Positions 32,420 to 40,069 of a stretch of 64,000 nucleotides of DNA are shown here, piece by piece; within the stretch, counting starts at the first letter, position 1, and each line of letters starts with the position of its first letter. The notes under the pieces are model-generated. The model had not been told where the DNA came from, made no database searches, and was given only the letters and a program-made list of their open reading frames with translations. The translations under genes were made by a program, and so were the position numbers. Source of the stretch: Acidobacteriota bacterium. Its GTDB lineage: Bacteria; Zixibacteria; MSB-5A5; GN15; FEB-12. Location of the stretch: contig DATKXK010000015.1 in the NCBI GenBank assembly GCA_035529075.1, positions 186,001 to 250,000 on the forward strand, in the 5' to 3' direction.

Positions 32420-34672
32420 TTACGGGCATACGGGCGGAGGACCCTCAATGAAAAGGTACCTTATCAGGTACGTAAGGTCCGAAATGTCGACCACGCCGTC
32501 GGCGGAGCCATCGACGTTTGCCTGTTCCATGGCGGCGGGCGGGGTGTGCGTCACGAACAGGTAGTCTATAAGAGCCGTAAGGTCACCGATGTCAACAATA
32601 CCGTCCGGGCTGCCGTCCAGGTTGCCGCACGCACCGCTGTAAATGTGTCCGGCAACGACGCGCGGTTGGTACGTCGTGTACAGCGCGTCCAACTCCAGCG
32701 AGTATCCTTTCAGGGTCGTGGTGTCGATGGTGTTGGTTCCCCCGATGATCTGGTAGAAGAACAGATAGAGTATCGGGCCCTTGCCGGGTTCGAGCGGGCC
32801 GGCCTCTGCTTCTCCCGGCCGCAGGCGGAACACCAGTTTCTGCTCCGAGGGGTTGGATTCGATCAGGCTGACGTCCTGGAAGTACTCGGTTCGGCAGCCG
32901 GCCGTACTGAAACCCGTATACCCCAGCGTCGGATCACCCAGGAAGGACACCGGCAGGATGAGTTCGTGCACCGGGTGGGTGTTTTTAAGGACCACCGGAA
33001 TCATGACACTGGTCGGCGGATTGGTGGCCTGACCGCCGAAGAAGATCGTGTCGCCCAGGGCGACGATCATGCCACGCTGTTGGCGGCGGTGGTGACCGTC
33101 CGGCAGAACCGCGTCCAGCGTAACGTCGTACAGGCCGCCTTCGAGGTACTCGTGCGACGGGTTACGTTCCGGCGACGTTTCACCGTCGCCGAAATCCCAC
33201 AGCCATCCCGATGCGCCCGCCGAACTGTCCGAGAACTGGACAGTCAGCGGTGCCCAGCCGGACCTCGGCTCCGCAAACATCTCTACTGCCGGCCTGGTCG
33301 TGTTGGCGAAGGCCATGTTCACCGTATCCCAGTTGGCCACGGTCAGGTCGTTGGTGAACGAGTAGCGGTACTGAACGATGACGTCACTGAGAGGTTCGGA
33401 CGCCAGCGACACCCATCCGGAGACGAGGTCATAGCAGTAATCGGCGTTCTCGGCGGTGACGCCGTCCACGACGACCGAATCAACCGCATACAGGGGGTGG
33501 TGCCGGACATAAAAGAGCCGACGACCGGATTCGGCGGGCATGGTATCCGCAAACAACTCGACCCCGGTGCCGTCGATATCGGCCCAGGCCAGCTCCTCCG
33601 CCACAATCTCAATGTCGCTGGTCCAAACCGGCGCCGTGGTGAACGTAACCCCGAGGTTCTCGTAAATGAACAACTGGCGAAACCACCGGCCCGCGGCCAG
33701 GTCATCGTCACCGTCATTGTCATAATCATACAGCGCCAGTGCTGAACCGGCGCCGCCGTTGAATGACTGCCAGCCGTAATCGGGGTCAAGTTGCCCCGCG
33801 CCGTCATTGAAATAGGCGCGGAAATATCCGTCTCCATTCTGCTGGTTGTTATACGCGACTACCAAATCCAGCCAGCCGTCGCCGTTCACGTCGCCGAAAG
33901 TAAGGGTGTTGCCGGATTCGGCCGTTGAGGCCTGCCAGGACGGTGTCGTCTCGAGCACACCCGCGTCGTTGTAATAGACTGCGGCCGGGCTCCAGGTGTA
34001 ACACAAAGCCAGGTCAAGATCGCCGTCGTTATCGACGTCTCCCCAGGCGACGTCATACGCCATGGTGGAATCGGCCGACTCCCAGACGGCCGGGGCGGCA
34101 AAAGCGCCGTCGTCGTTAAGGTAGACCAGATCCCGTTGGCGGTCGCCATAGTATCCTTCCCCGGTCGAGAAGGCGATATCCAGGTCGCCGTCGTTATCCA
34201 GGTCGCCGAGGGCACAGGAAAACGTGAAGAGGCTGTCCGGAGTGAACCAACTCGGGTACATCTCCGGAAGGGAGCCGTTGTTCAGATAAAGATCGGAGAC
34301 GTTGGGGCGGGTAAACCCGAGGCCGAGGTAGTTGGCTACGATGAAATCCGGGAAGCCGTTGTCGTCGATGTCACCGACCGCACAGTGCCCGGAATAGGCG
34401 TGGTTGATCGAGGTCCACGTGGCCTGGGCCGGGAGGACGCCCAGCTGAGAGACGTGAATGGTGTTGTGGGCCATGGACATGTCGTTGCCGTTCGAAAAGA
34501 AGACGTCAATCACGCCGTCGTTGTTGCAGTCGCGCCACATCATGCCCGTGCTGTAAAGGCCAAGCTCCGCGGTCGACCAGAACGGCATGCCCTCGATTGG
34601 CGGGCTGCCGCCAAAAGCCCCGGCCGCCAGACTCACGCACCCCCAGCAGAATATGATTGACCTCAGACCCAT
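32420..34672 (-). CDS. Secreted FG-GAP/PKD protein with cohesin-like and dockerin-like C-terminus
   Basis: A 750-residue exported protein with signal peptide. Residues about 30-380 contain FG-GAP/VCBS repeats with DxDxDG calcium loops (for example GDLDNDGDLDIAF), expected to form a beta-propeller. Residues about 470-535 are a PKD domain (WLWDFGDGETSPERNP). Residues about 545-680 are beta-rich and cohesin/CBM-like (PVVLKNTHPVHELILPVSFL). The last 65 residues are a dockerin-like pair (GNLDGSPDGIVDIGDLTALI, then DGSADGVVDISDLTYLIRYL) ending in CP. A cohesin-like and a dockerin-like module in one protein suggests head-to-tail assembly on the surface; that is inference. Confidence 0.85.
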   Translation of the reverse strand: MGLRSIIFCWGCVSLAAGAFGGSPPIEGMPFWSTAELGLYSTGMMWRDCNNDGVIDVFFSNGNDMSMAHNTIHVSQLGVLPAQATWTSINHAYSGHCAVGDIDDNGFPDFIVANYLGLGFTRPNVSDLYLNNGSLPEMYPSWFTPDSLFTFSCALGDLDNDGDLDIAFSTGEGYYGDRQRDLVYLNDDGAFAAPAVWESADSTMAYDVAWGDVDNDGDLDLALCYTWSPAAVYYNDAGVLETTPSWQASTAESGNTLTFGDVNGDGWLDLVVAYNNQQNGDGYFRAYFNDGAGQLDPDYGWQSFNGGAGSALALYDYDNDGDDDLAAGRWFRQLFIYENLGVTFTTAPVWTSDIEIVAEELAWADIDGTGVELFADTMPAESGRRLFYVRHHPLYAVDSVVVDGVTAENADYCYDLVSGWVSLASEPLSDVIVQYRYSFTNDLTVANWDTVNMAFANTTRPAVEMFAEPRSGWAPLTVQFSDSSAGASGWLWDFGDGETSPERNPSHEYLEGGLYDVTLDAVLPDGHHRRQQRGMIVALGDTIFFGGQATNPPTSVMIPVVLKNTHPVHELILPVSFLGDPTLGYTGFSTAGCRTEYFQDVSLIESNPSEQKLVFRLRPGEAEAGPLEPGKGPILYLFFYQIIGGTNTIDTTTLKGYSLELDALYTTYQPRVVAGHIYSGACGNLDGSPDGIVDIGDLTALIDYLFVTHTPPAAMEQANVDGSADGVVDISDLTYLIRYLFIEGPPPVCP

Positions 34673-34819
34673 CTCGGTTCCCCCGAATCCTATCGTTGGT
34701 TTTGTGCCTCCGGAGATCTGCCTACTGTCACAGGTGTTTCCTCACGCTCATACATCAAGACGCCTGTGCCTGCGCCTTCGTTCAATACCGGTCCGGGGCG
34801 TTGCCGCGCCCGTGCGCAC

Positions 34820-35794
34820 CTAACGGCAGGGTGCGGGCGGCATGGGCTCAAGAAACAGGTATATGATCAGCGCCGTCAAGTCACCGATGTCAATCAGGCC
34901 TTCGGGGTCGCCGTCGATGTTGGCCTCCCCGGGACAGGACAGCGGACTCTTGCTGAGGAAAAGGAAGTCGATCAGGGCCGTCACGTCGCCGATATCGGTA
35001 AGGTCCTCGGCGTCCTGATCGACGTTCCCGGTGAGTCCTTCGCAGCAACCGCCCGGGTCGACCGTGGCAACGGCTGAAGGCGGCGAAAAACCGCCGGGAG
35101 CGTCAGTCGCCATGATCATGTAGCTGTATGGCTCTGTGCCGGTGGCCGTGGTGTCGACGTACGCGCTGTCGGCGCCCGGGTCGGCCAGGTCGCCGGCCGG
35201 ATTGTCAATCCGGAAGAATGAACCGTTCGATGAGGCCGCCCGGCGGTAGACGTGGCAGGTCAGGCCGGCAACCCGGTCCCACGCGAGCTGGACTTGCGCC
35301 TCCCCGATTTTCACCCCGACCAGGCCGGTGGGCCGGGACGGAAATGCCACCGGCGCTAATTGTACATCCTCCTGCTGGTAGGAATTGTCCGGTATGAGCT
35401 TGCTTAGCCGGAAGAACTCCCCCCGGATCGTGTCGAAAAACAGGTAATCATAGGGCATTCCCGGCGCCTCGCTGAGGAAATTCTGGAAATCGTCATACCA
35501 CTGGCCGTTCTCGTAACCGGCTCCGTCCGATATTGACAGCCGGACCTCGTCGTCAGTCTCGTTGAGGTAGCCGAAAAACACCAGGTCGGAATCTTCCGGT
35601 ACCGCCTCATCGGCGTTGGTTGTCAGCCCAAAAATGGAGCCCTGTGCCGAAACGGAGGCTCCAAGCACGGTTAGCAGGAGAAAGCTGCTCAGAGCCAGCA
35701 GGAGTCGTTTTCCCGCGTCTTTCCGCGGTTTTTGCGCCTCCGGGCGCGGCGCTGCAACTCGCTTTGACTGAAGGTCTGCTGTGGACTGATTCAT
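34820..35794 (-). CDS. Secreted fibronectin-III-like protein with dockerin-like C-terminus
   Basis: About 324 residues from the ATG at 35794, preferred over an upstream in-frame start because the cleavable signal (LLLALSSFLLLTVLGASVSAQ) then lies at a sensible distance. The middle is a fibronectin III-like domain (GLVGVKIGEAQVQLAWDRVA). The C-terminus has the dockerin-like pair (GNVDQDAEDLTDIGDVTALI and DGDPEGLIDIGDLTALI), with its second half ending PCR. The body has no catalytic motif. It lies divergently from the HldD gene. Confidence 0.75.
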   Translation of the reverse strand: MNQSTADLQSKRVAAPRPEAQKPRKDAGKRLLLALSSFLLLTVLGASVSAQGSIFGLTTNADEAVPEDSDLVFFGYLNETDDEVRLSISDGAGYENGQWYDDFQNFLSEAPGMPYDYLFFDTIRGEFFRLSKLIPDNSYQQEDVQLAPVAFPSRPTGLVGVKIGEAQVQLAWDRVAGLTCHVYRRAASSNGSFFRIDNPAGDLADPGADSAYVDTTATGTEPYSYMIMATDAPGGFSPPSAVATVDPGGCCEGLTGNVDQDAEDLTDIGDVTALIDFLFLSKSPLSCPGEANIDGDPEGLIDIGDLTALIIYLFLEPMPPAPCR

Positions 35795-36018
35795 GCCGGG
35801 ATCCGCTAATTGAGTATGTGCGGGTACACTGCCAGAAAGTACCGTCTCAATATACCCGATATACCTATCGTCGCAAGACTGATTTTTGAGCAGCCGTGGC
35901 CGGGGAAACCGGGCGGCCCGGGTTGTCCGCAAAATGGAGCTTGAATTATCCCGTCACGGGCACTACTATGGAAAAAACCCGGGCGGAGCAGCCACCTGAC
36001 CGAAAGCAGAGAGGCAAA

Positions 36019-36960
36019 ATGCATCTGGTAACAGGAGGGGCGGGATTCATCGGCAGCCACCTCGTCAAGGGACTCAACAAGCGGGGCGTCTCTGATATTC
36101 TCGTGGTTGACGATCTGACGAACGGCGGCAAGTTCAAAAACCTGAGCGATTGCCAGGTGGCCGATTACATGGATAAGGAAGAGATGCGGGTGGCGATCAT
36201 GGACGGTTCGTTTTCGCTCGAACCCGAGGTCATTTTCCACCAGGGGGCCTGTACCGATACCATGGAGCGGGACGGCCGCTACATGATGGAAAACAACTTC
36301 ACCTTCTCCAAGCTCCTTCTTGAGTATGCCCTGTCGCACCGAATTCCCTTCATATATGCGTCCAGCGCCGCGATCTACGGGCTGAACAGGTCGAGCGAAC
36401 CCCTGCCGAAAAACGAACGACCGCTGAACGTCTACGGATATTCCAAGCTTGCTTTCGATCAATACCTTCGCCGCCGTCTGGATGACTCTGCGGCTACAGT
36501 TGCGGGACTTCGCTATTTCAACGTGTACGGACCGCGTGAGACCGAGAAGGGTAAAATGGCTTCCATGGTCTACCAGTTGTACCGACAGATTCGCGACACC
36601 GGCGAGGCGAGGCTGTTTGAGGGCACCGACGGGTTTGCCAACGGACAGCAGAGGCGTGATTTCATCTACGTCGAGGATCTCGTCCGCATAAACCTGTTCT
36701 TTGCCTCGAAAAGCGGATTCAGGGGGATAGTCAACGTGGGGACGGGCGAAAGCCGCAGTTTCAACGACGTGGCAAACGCACTGGTTACGCTTCTTAAGAA
36801 GGGGGCGGTCAAATATATACCTTTTGACCGAGAACTCGAAGGCAAGTACCAGAGCTTCACGGAGGCTGACCTGACCGCTTTACGCAAGGCGGGGTACGGT
36901 GAGCCGTTTACGCCGCTTGAAGAAGGTATTGCCCAATCTGTGGAATGGTGGGGCCGGTAA
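36019..36960 (+). CDS. hldD: ADP-L-glycero-D-manno-heptose 6-epimerase
   Basis: About 313 residues from the ATG at 36019, the usual HldD length, with GAGAGG upstream; an in-frame extension to 35896 adds 41 residues unlike the family. It is a short-chain dehydrogenase/epimerase: VTGGAGFIGSHLVKGLN (NAD(P) binding), YASSAAIYG, and YGYSK (catalytic Tyr and Lys). HldD converts ADP-D-glycero- to ADP-L-glycero-manno-heptose for the LPS inner core, so it supports a Gram-negative envelope. Other heptose pathway genes are not in the window. Confidence 0.93.
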   Translation: MHLVTGGAGFIGSHLVKGLNKRGVSDILVVDDLTNGGKFKNLSDCQVADYMDKEEMRVAIMDGSFSLEPEVIFHQGACTDTMERDGRYMMENNFTFSKLLLEYALSHRIPFIYASSAAIYGLNRSSEPLPKNERPLNVYGYSKLAFDQYLRRRLDDSAATVAGLRYFNVYGPRETEKGKMASMVYQLYRQIRDTGEARLFEGTDGFANGQQRRDFIYVEDLVRINLFFASKSGFRGIVNVGTGESRSFNDVANALVTLLKKGAVKYIPFDRELEGKYQSFTEADLTALRKAGYGEPFTPLEEGIAQSVEWWGR

Positions 36961-36980
36961 CGCTCCATCCTCACTGTCCG

Positions 36981-38117
36981 TCACGTTCCGGCTGATGACA
37001 GCCTGACTCGTTCCAGCGCATCGTCGAGCCGTGGTCCGAGATTTTTCCAGCAGTACGGTGACACGGCCTTCAGCCCTCGCTGCGGATCGTCTCCCCATAG
37101 TTGACCCGAGTCCGCGAGACTCAGCAGGTGCGTGAGTTTTCTTACCAGGTCCTCGAGGCTTCCGTCGTAGAAGAAATCATCGGAGTTTTCGACGCGGTCG
37201 GGGCTGAGAATTTCCGGGTAGGCCAGGCGCCGGGGGAGGAGGGGATAGGCACCGGCCGCGATCGCTTCGACCACGCTGACACCGAAGAACTCATGGGCGG
37301 CGGTCGAGACGACGACGTCCGCTTCCAGGAGTGCGCGTTCATAATCCACGCGGCTTTCTTGATAACCCCAGCAGCGGACCCGTTCGCCGAGCCACGCTCT
37401 GGCTTCCGCGAAGACCTCCGGTACGCTTGAAAACTGTTCACCGACCACGCTCACCTGGAAGCCGACGCCACGGTTCATAAGTATCCGAAGGGCGCCAAAG
37501 AACATCTCCGGGTTCTTGTCGTGCTCCCACCGGGCGGCCCAGAGAAGGCGCGGCGGGCCGGCGGCGCGCCCGGGGTCTCGCTGCGGCATCTCGCGAATTC
37601 CCTGCGGCTGGATTCGGGATTTGGCCCGGATGCCGTCAATCCTGTCGGTCAATTGGTGGTCCGGCATCTGCTTCAGACAGCCCGTCAGCGCGCCCAGGAA
37701 TGAATCCCGGTGGAAGGCCGAGTTGAACCAGACCTCGGTCGCGGCCAGCGCCGTCGTGAAATTCGTCAGGGCGAAATGAACGTCCCGCTCCTCTTGACGG
37801 CGAACCGGGTAGGTCAGCTGGTTCTCGTGAAAATACGCTATCGCCGGGAGTGCCGACACCCTCCGGCCGACCAGGCCCCTGAACTCGGCCAGGCTGAGCA
37901 TGTCTGAACACCATATGATATCCCACGTTTCCCCCGCCGCCAGTAGGCGATTCACTTCCTCAGCGAGGGTGACGGGCGCATGCCGCATGCGCCATTTCCA
38001 CTTGAAGGGGGGCAGAGTGAGTGTTGTCCACCCATGGTGACTGATCGCCGACCAACCCTCGAGAAAAGCTCGGTGACTGCCGCCAAAGTATGGTTCGAGT
38101 GCCAATATTCTCATCAT
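36981..38117 (-). CDS. tRNA-queuosine alpha-mannosyltransferase-like protein (DUF3524/GTDC1 type)
   Basis: A protein of about 378 residues. Its N-terminus (ILALEPYFGGSHRAFLEGWS, LPPFKWKWRMR, YFHENQLTYPV, ERDVHFALTNF) matches, from memory of GTDC1, the DUF3524 domain of the enzyme QTMAN that adds mannose to queuosine in tRNA-Asp. A GT4-type C-terminal donor-binding domain follows (LLWAARWEHDKNPEMFFGAL, then FFGVSVVEAIAAGAYPLLP). In bacteria the activity is less well characterised. The start has two tandem ATG codons (38117 and 38114). It is divergent from the hydroxyacid dehydrogenase gene. Confidence 0.85.
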   Translation of the reverse strand: MMRILALEPYFGGSHRAFLEGWSAISHHGWTTLTLPPFKWKWRMRHAPVTLAEEVNRLLAAGETWDIIWCSDMLSLAEFRGLVGRRVSALPAIAYFHENQLTYPVRRQEERDVHFALTNFTTALAATEVWFNSAFHRDSFLGALTGCLKQMPDHQLTDRIDGIRAKSRIQPQGIREMPQRDPGRAAGPPRLLWAARWEHDKNPEMFFGALRILMNRGVGFQVSVVGEQFSSVPEVFAEARAWLGERVRCWGYQESRVDYERALLEADVVVSTAAHEFFGVSVVEAIAAGAYPLLPRRLAYPEILSPDRVENSDDFFYDGSLEDLVRKLTHLLSLADSGQLWGDDPQRGLKAVSPYCWKNLGPRLDDALERVRLSSAGT

Positions 38118-38272
38118 GCCGTCCGATCCGTCAAAATTACTCGGCGGCCCACTTCCTGTCAACGTGCGACTCGACTATCGAGTGCCTTCCTGTTTACAGG
38201 CGGGACGATTTCTGGTTTATTCAGGGGGAACGTTTACGACGGACCTTGCAGGTCAACGCGGAAAGGAGCGTA

Positions 38273-39127
38273 ATGAAGGTCGGATTTATAGGACTTGGCA
38301 AACTCGGGAGAGCTATGGTCAACCGGCTGCTCTCTCAGGGCGTAGAGTTGACGGTGTGGAATCGAACCCGGGAAAAGGCTGCCGGGCTGGCGGTGCAAGT
38401 CGCCGACACTCCGGCCGACGTCGCGTCGTCGGCCGACACGGTAGTTCTCAACCTGTTCGATTCCGATGCCGTCGGAGCGGTCCTGGAAGGTGACGGCGGG
38501 CTGCTTCGGGGCGACTGCCGGGGGAAAATCATCGTGGATACGACCACGAACCATTTTGAGGCGGTTCCGGCGTTTTACGAGAGCTGCACGGCGGCGGAAG
38601 CAACGTACTTGGAGGCGCCGGTTCTCGGGAGCGTGGTACCGGCCGCGCAGGGGAAACTGACGATACTGGTGAGCGGTTCACCGTCCGGCTTTGAGCGCAG
38701 CCGGTCTTTGCTCGAACGCCTGGGCAGTCGAATCTTCTTTCTGGAAAAGCCGACCATGGCCACCCGTATGAAGCTGGTCAACAATCTTGCCCTGGGGTCG
38801 TTCATGGTGACGATTGCCGAAGCGCTGGTGGTCGGCGAATCGCTCGGGCTTTCACGGGAGGAAGTGCTGGACATCCTGGCCGCGGGCGGCGGCAATTCCG
38901 GTGTGCTCAGGGCCAAAAGGAGCAAACTGATCGACGCCGACTTCTCGCCCCAGTTCGCTGTGGAGGCCATCTACAAAGACCTGGGCTGCCTGCAGGATCT
39001 TGCGCGGGACCAGGCCAAACCCTTGTTCATGGGGAGCATGGCCAGGGGGATTTTCGGCCTGGCGCGGGCCAGGGGAATGGCCGAACTGGATTTCTCCGCA
39101 GTGCACCGGGTCCTCAGCGAGTCATAG
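38273..39127 (+). CDS. NAD(P)-dependent beta-hydroxyacid dehydrogenase (3-hydroxyisobutyrate dehydrogenase family)
   Basis: About 284 residues from the ATG at 38273, with a strong GAAAGGAG five bases upstream; the longer frame from 38090 overlaps the divergent gene and has no homology. It has the Rossmann motif VGFIGLGKLGRAMVNRLL and the catalytic Lys in MKLVNN, as in 3-hydroxyisobutyrate dehydrogenase, tartronate semialdehyde reductase and GLYR1-type enzymes. The substrate is not predictable from sequence alone. Confidence 0.9.
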   Translation: MKVGFIGLGKLGRAMVNRLLSQGVELTVWNRTREKAAGLAVQVADTPADVASSADTVVLNLFDSDAVGAVLEGDGGLLRGDCRGKIIVDTTTNHFEAVPAFYESCTAAEATYLEAPVLGSVVPAAQGKLTILVSGSPSGFERSRSLLERLGSRIFFLEKPTMATRMKLVNNLALGSFMVTIAEALVVGESLGLSREEVLDILAAGGGNSGVLRAKRSKLIDADFSPQFAVEAIYKDLGCLQDLARDQAKPLFMGSMARGIFGLARARGMAELDFSAVHRVLSES

Positions 39128-39132
39128 CAAAT

Positions 39133-39160
39133 GCGGCCGGGGCATCACCACCCCGGCCGC
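39133..39160. terminator. Hairpin after the hydroxyacid dehydrogenase
   Basis: GCGGCCGGGG (39133-39142) and CCCCGGCCGC (39151-39160) form a perfect 10-base stem with an eight-base loop, between convergent genes. No T-tract. Confidence 0.5.
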
Positions 39161-39183
39161 GCCGTTTCCACTACCGGATCGAT

Positions 39184-39852
39184 CTACGGCTTCTTGTCTT
39201 TGCCCCTGGATTCTTTGGTCTTCCCCTTAGATGCTTTGCGATCACCTTCGGAGCCCTTATCGGCGGCGAACTGCTTCTTACGCTGCTTGTCCTTGCGAGC
39301 CTTGACTTCCGTGTTAATGGCCACGAAGTTCTTGCCCTGTTGTCTAATCTTGATAACTTCGTCGGGTGAGTAGCCGTGACGTTCCGAAATGAATCGGAGG
39401 TTCACTAGGTTGATGACGTCAGCGTCGGCCAGCCGTATTTCACCCCATTTATTCCGGGCCCGTTTTCGAAAATGCCCGTATGCTTTCCCGTACGGCGGGC
39501 CGGGATCCACCGATACCGGAACGTAGAAGATCTCAGCGCTGAGGCCGAAGTGCAGCGTTATGGCCATCCACGACTTGTCCTTCAGGCGAAGGTCAATGAT
39601 CACCCCGGGGGCTACGCCGGCACGTTTCGCGAGGAAAAAGACTACCGGCAATTCCTCGTCCGGGATATTCCGCTCCCGTACGATCAGTACCTGCTTCTGA
39701 GGCACCTGGTAGTGATCGCCGATGGCCAGGTAGAATCCCTTGATACCATCGTCGCCGATAGAGACCCCGACGTCGACATCGGCCCGGCTGCGCGTGGCCG
39801 AGAAGCCGAGGCTGAGGATAGATAGTGCAGCGAAAATGAAGATCTTACGCAT
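39184..39852 (-). CDS. Secreted protein with Lys-rich C-terminal tail, function unknown
   Basis: A 222-residue protein with a signal peptide (MRKIFIFAALSILSLGFSAT). Residues about 25-175 are a globular, partly repetitive region (two VIKIRQQ- and VIIDLRLKDK-like segments, each tied to an FVAINTE or WMAITLH strand). From about residue 180 the protein is low-complexity and Lys/Glu/Ser rich (ending KESRGKDKKP), probably disordered and positively charged. No family is recognised. It may bind nucleic acid or peptidoglycan by charge; that is speculation. Confidence 0.65.
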   Translation of the reverse strand: MRKIFIFAALSILSLGFSATRSRADVDVGVSIGDDGIKGFYLAIGDHYQVPQKQVLIVRERNIPDEELPVVFFLAKRAGVAPGVIIDLRLKDKSWMAITLHFGLSAEIFYVPVSVDPGPPYGKAYGHFRKRARNKWGEIRLADADVINLVNLRFISERHGYSPDEVIKIRQQGKNFVAINTEVKARKDKQRKKQFAADKGSEGDRKASKGKTKESRGKDKKP

Positions 39853-39989
39853 TGGAATCCTCCCGCGAATTGATCGCGTTTGCGAATTCAGTGATCCGGG
39901 GCGTTTCTCAGGAAACTACATGTACCGTATATCGGCGCGAAGGGAGACGTAATTGAGGAAACGGGTCAGGCAGTGGACGGGAGAACGTC

Positions 39990-40018
39990 GGCCGGTCTGC
40001 CGTGTCGGCAGACCGGCC
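39990..40018. terminator. Hairpin downstream of the M6 protease gene
   Basis: GGCCGGTCTGCC (39990-40001) and GGCAGACCGGCC (40007-40018) form a perfect 12-base stem with a five-base loop. It lies about 50 bases past the M6 protease stop codon on the minus strand, in a 216-base gap (39853-40069) that shows nothing else. Confidence 0.55.
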
Positions 40019-40069
40019 TTCAGTGCTTACTTTAAGCGCGGCGACGCGTTTGCGGTTACCGCTTTACGG

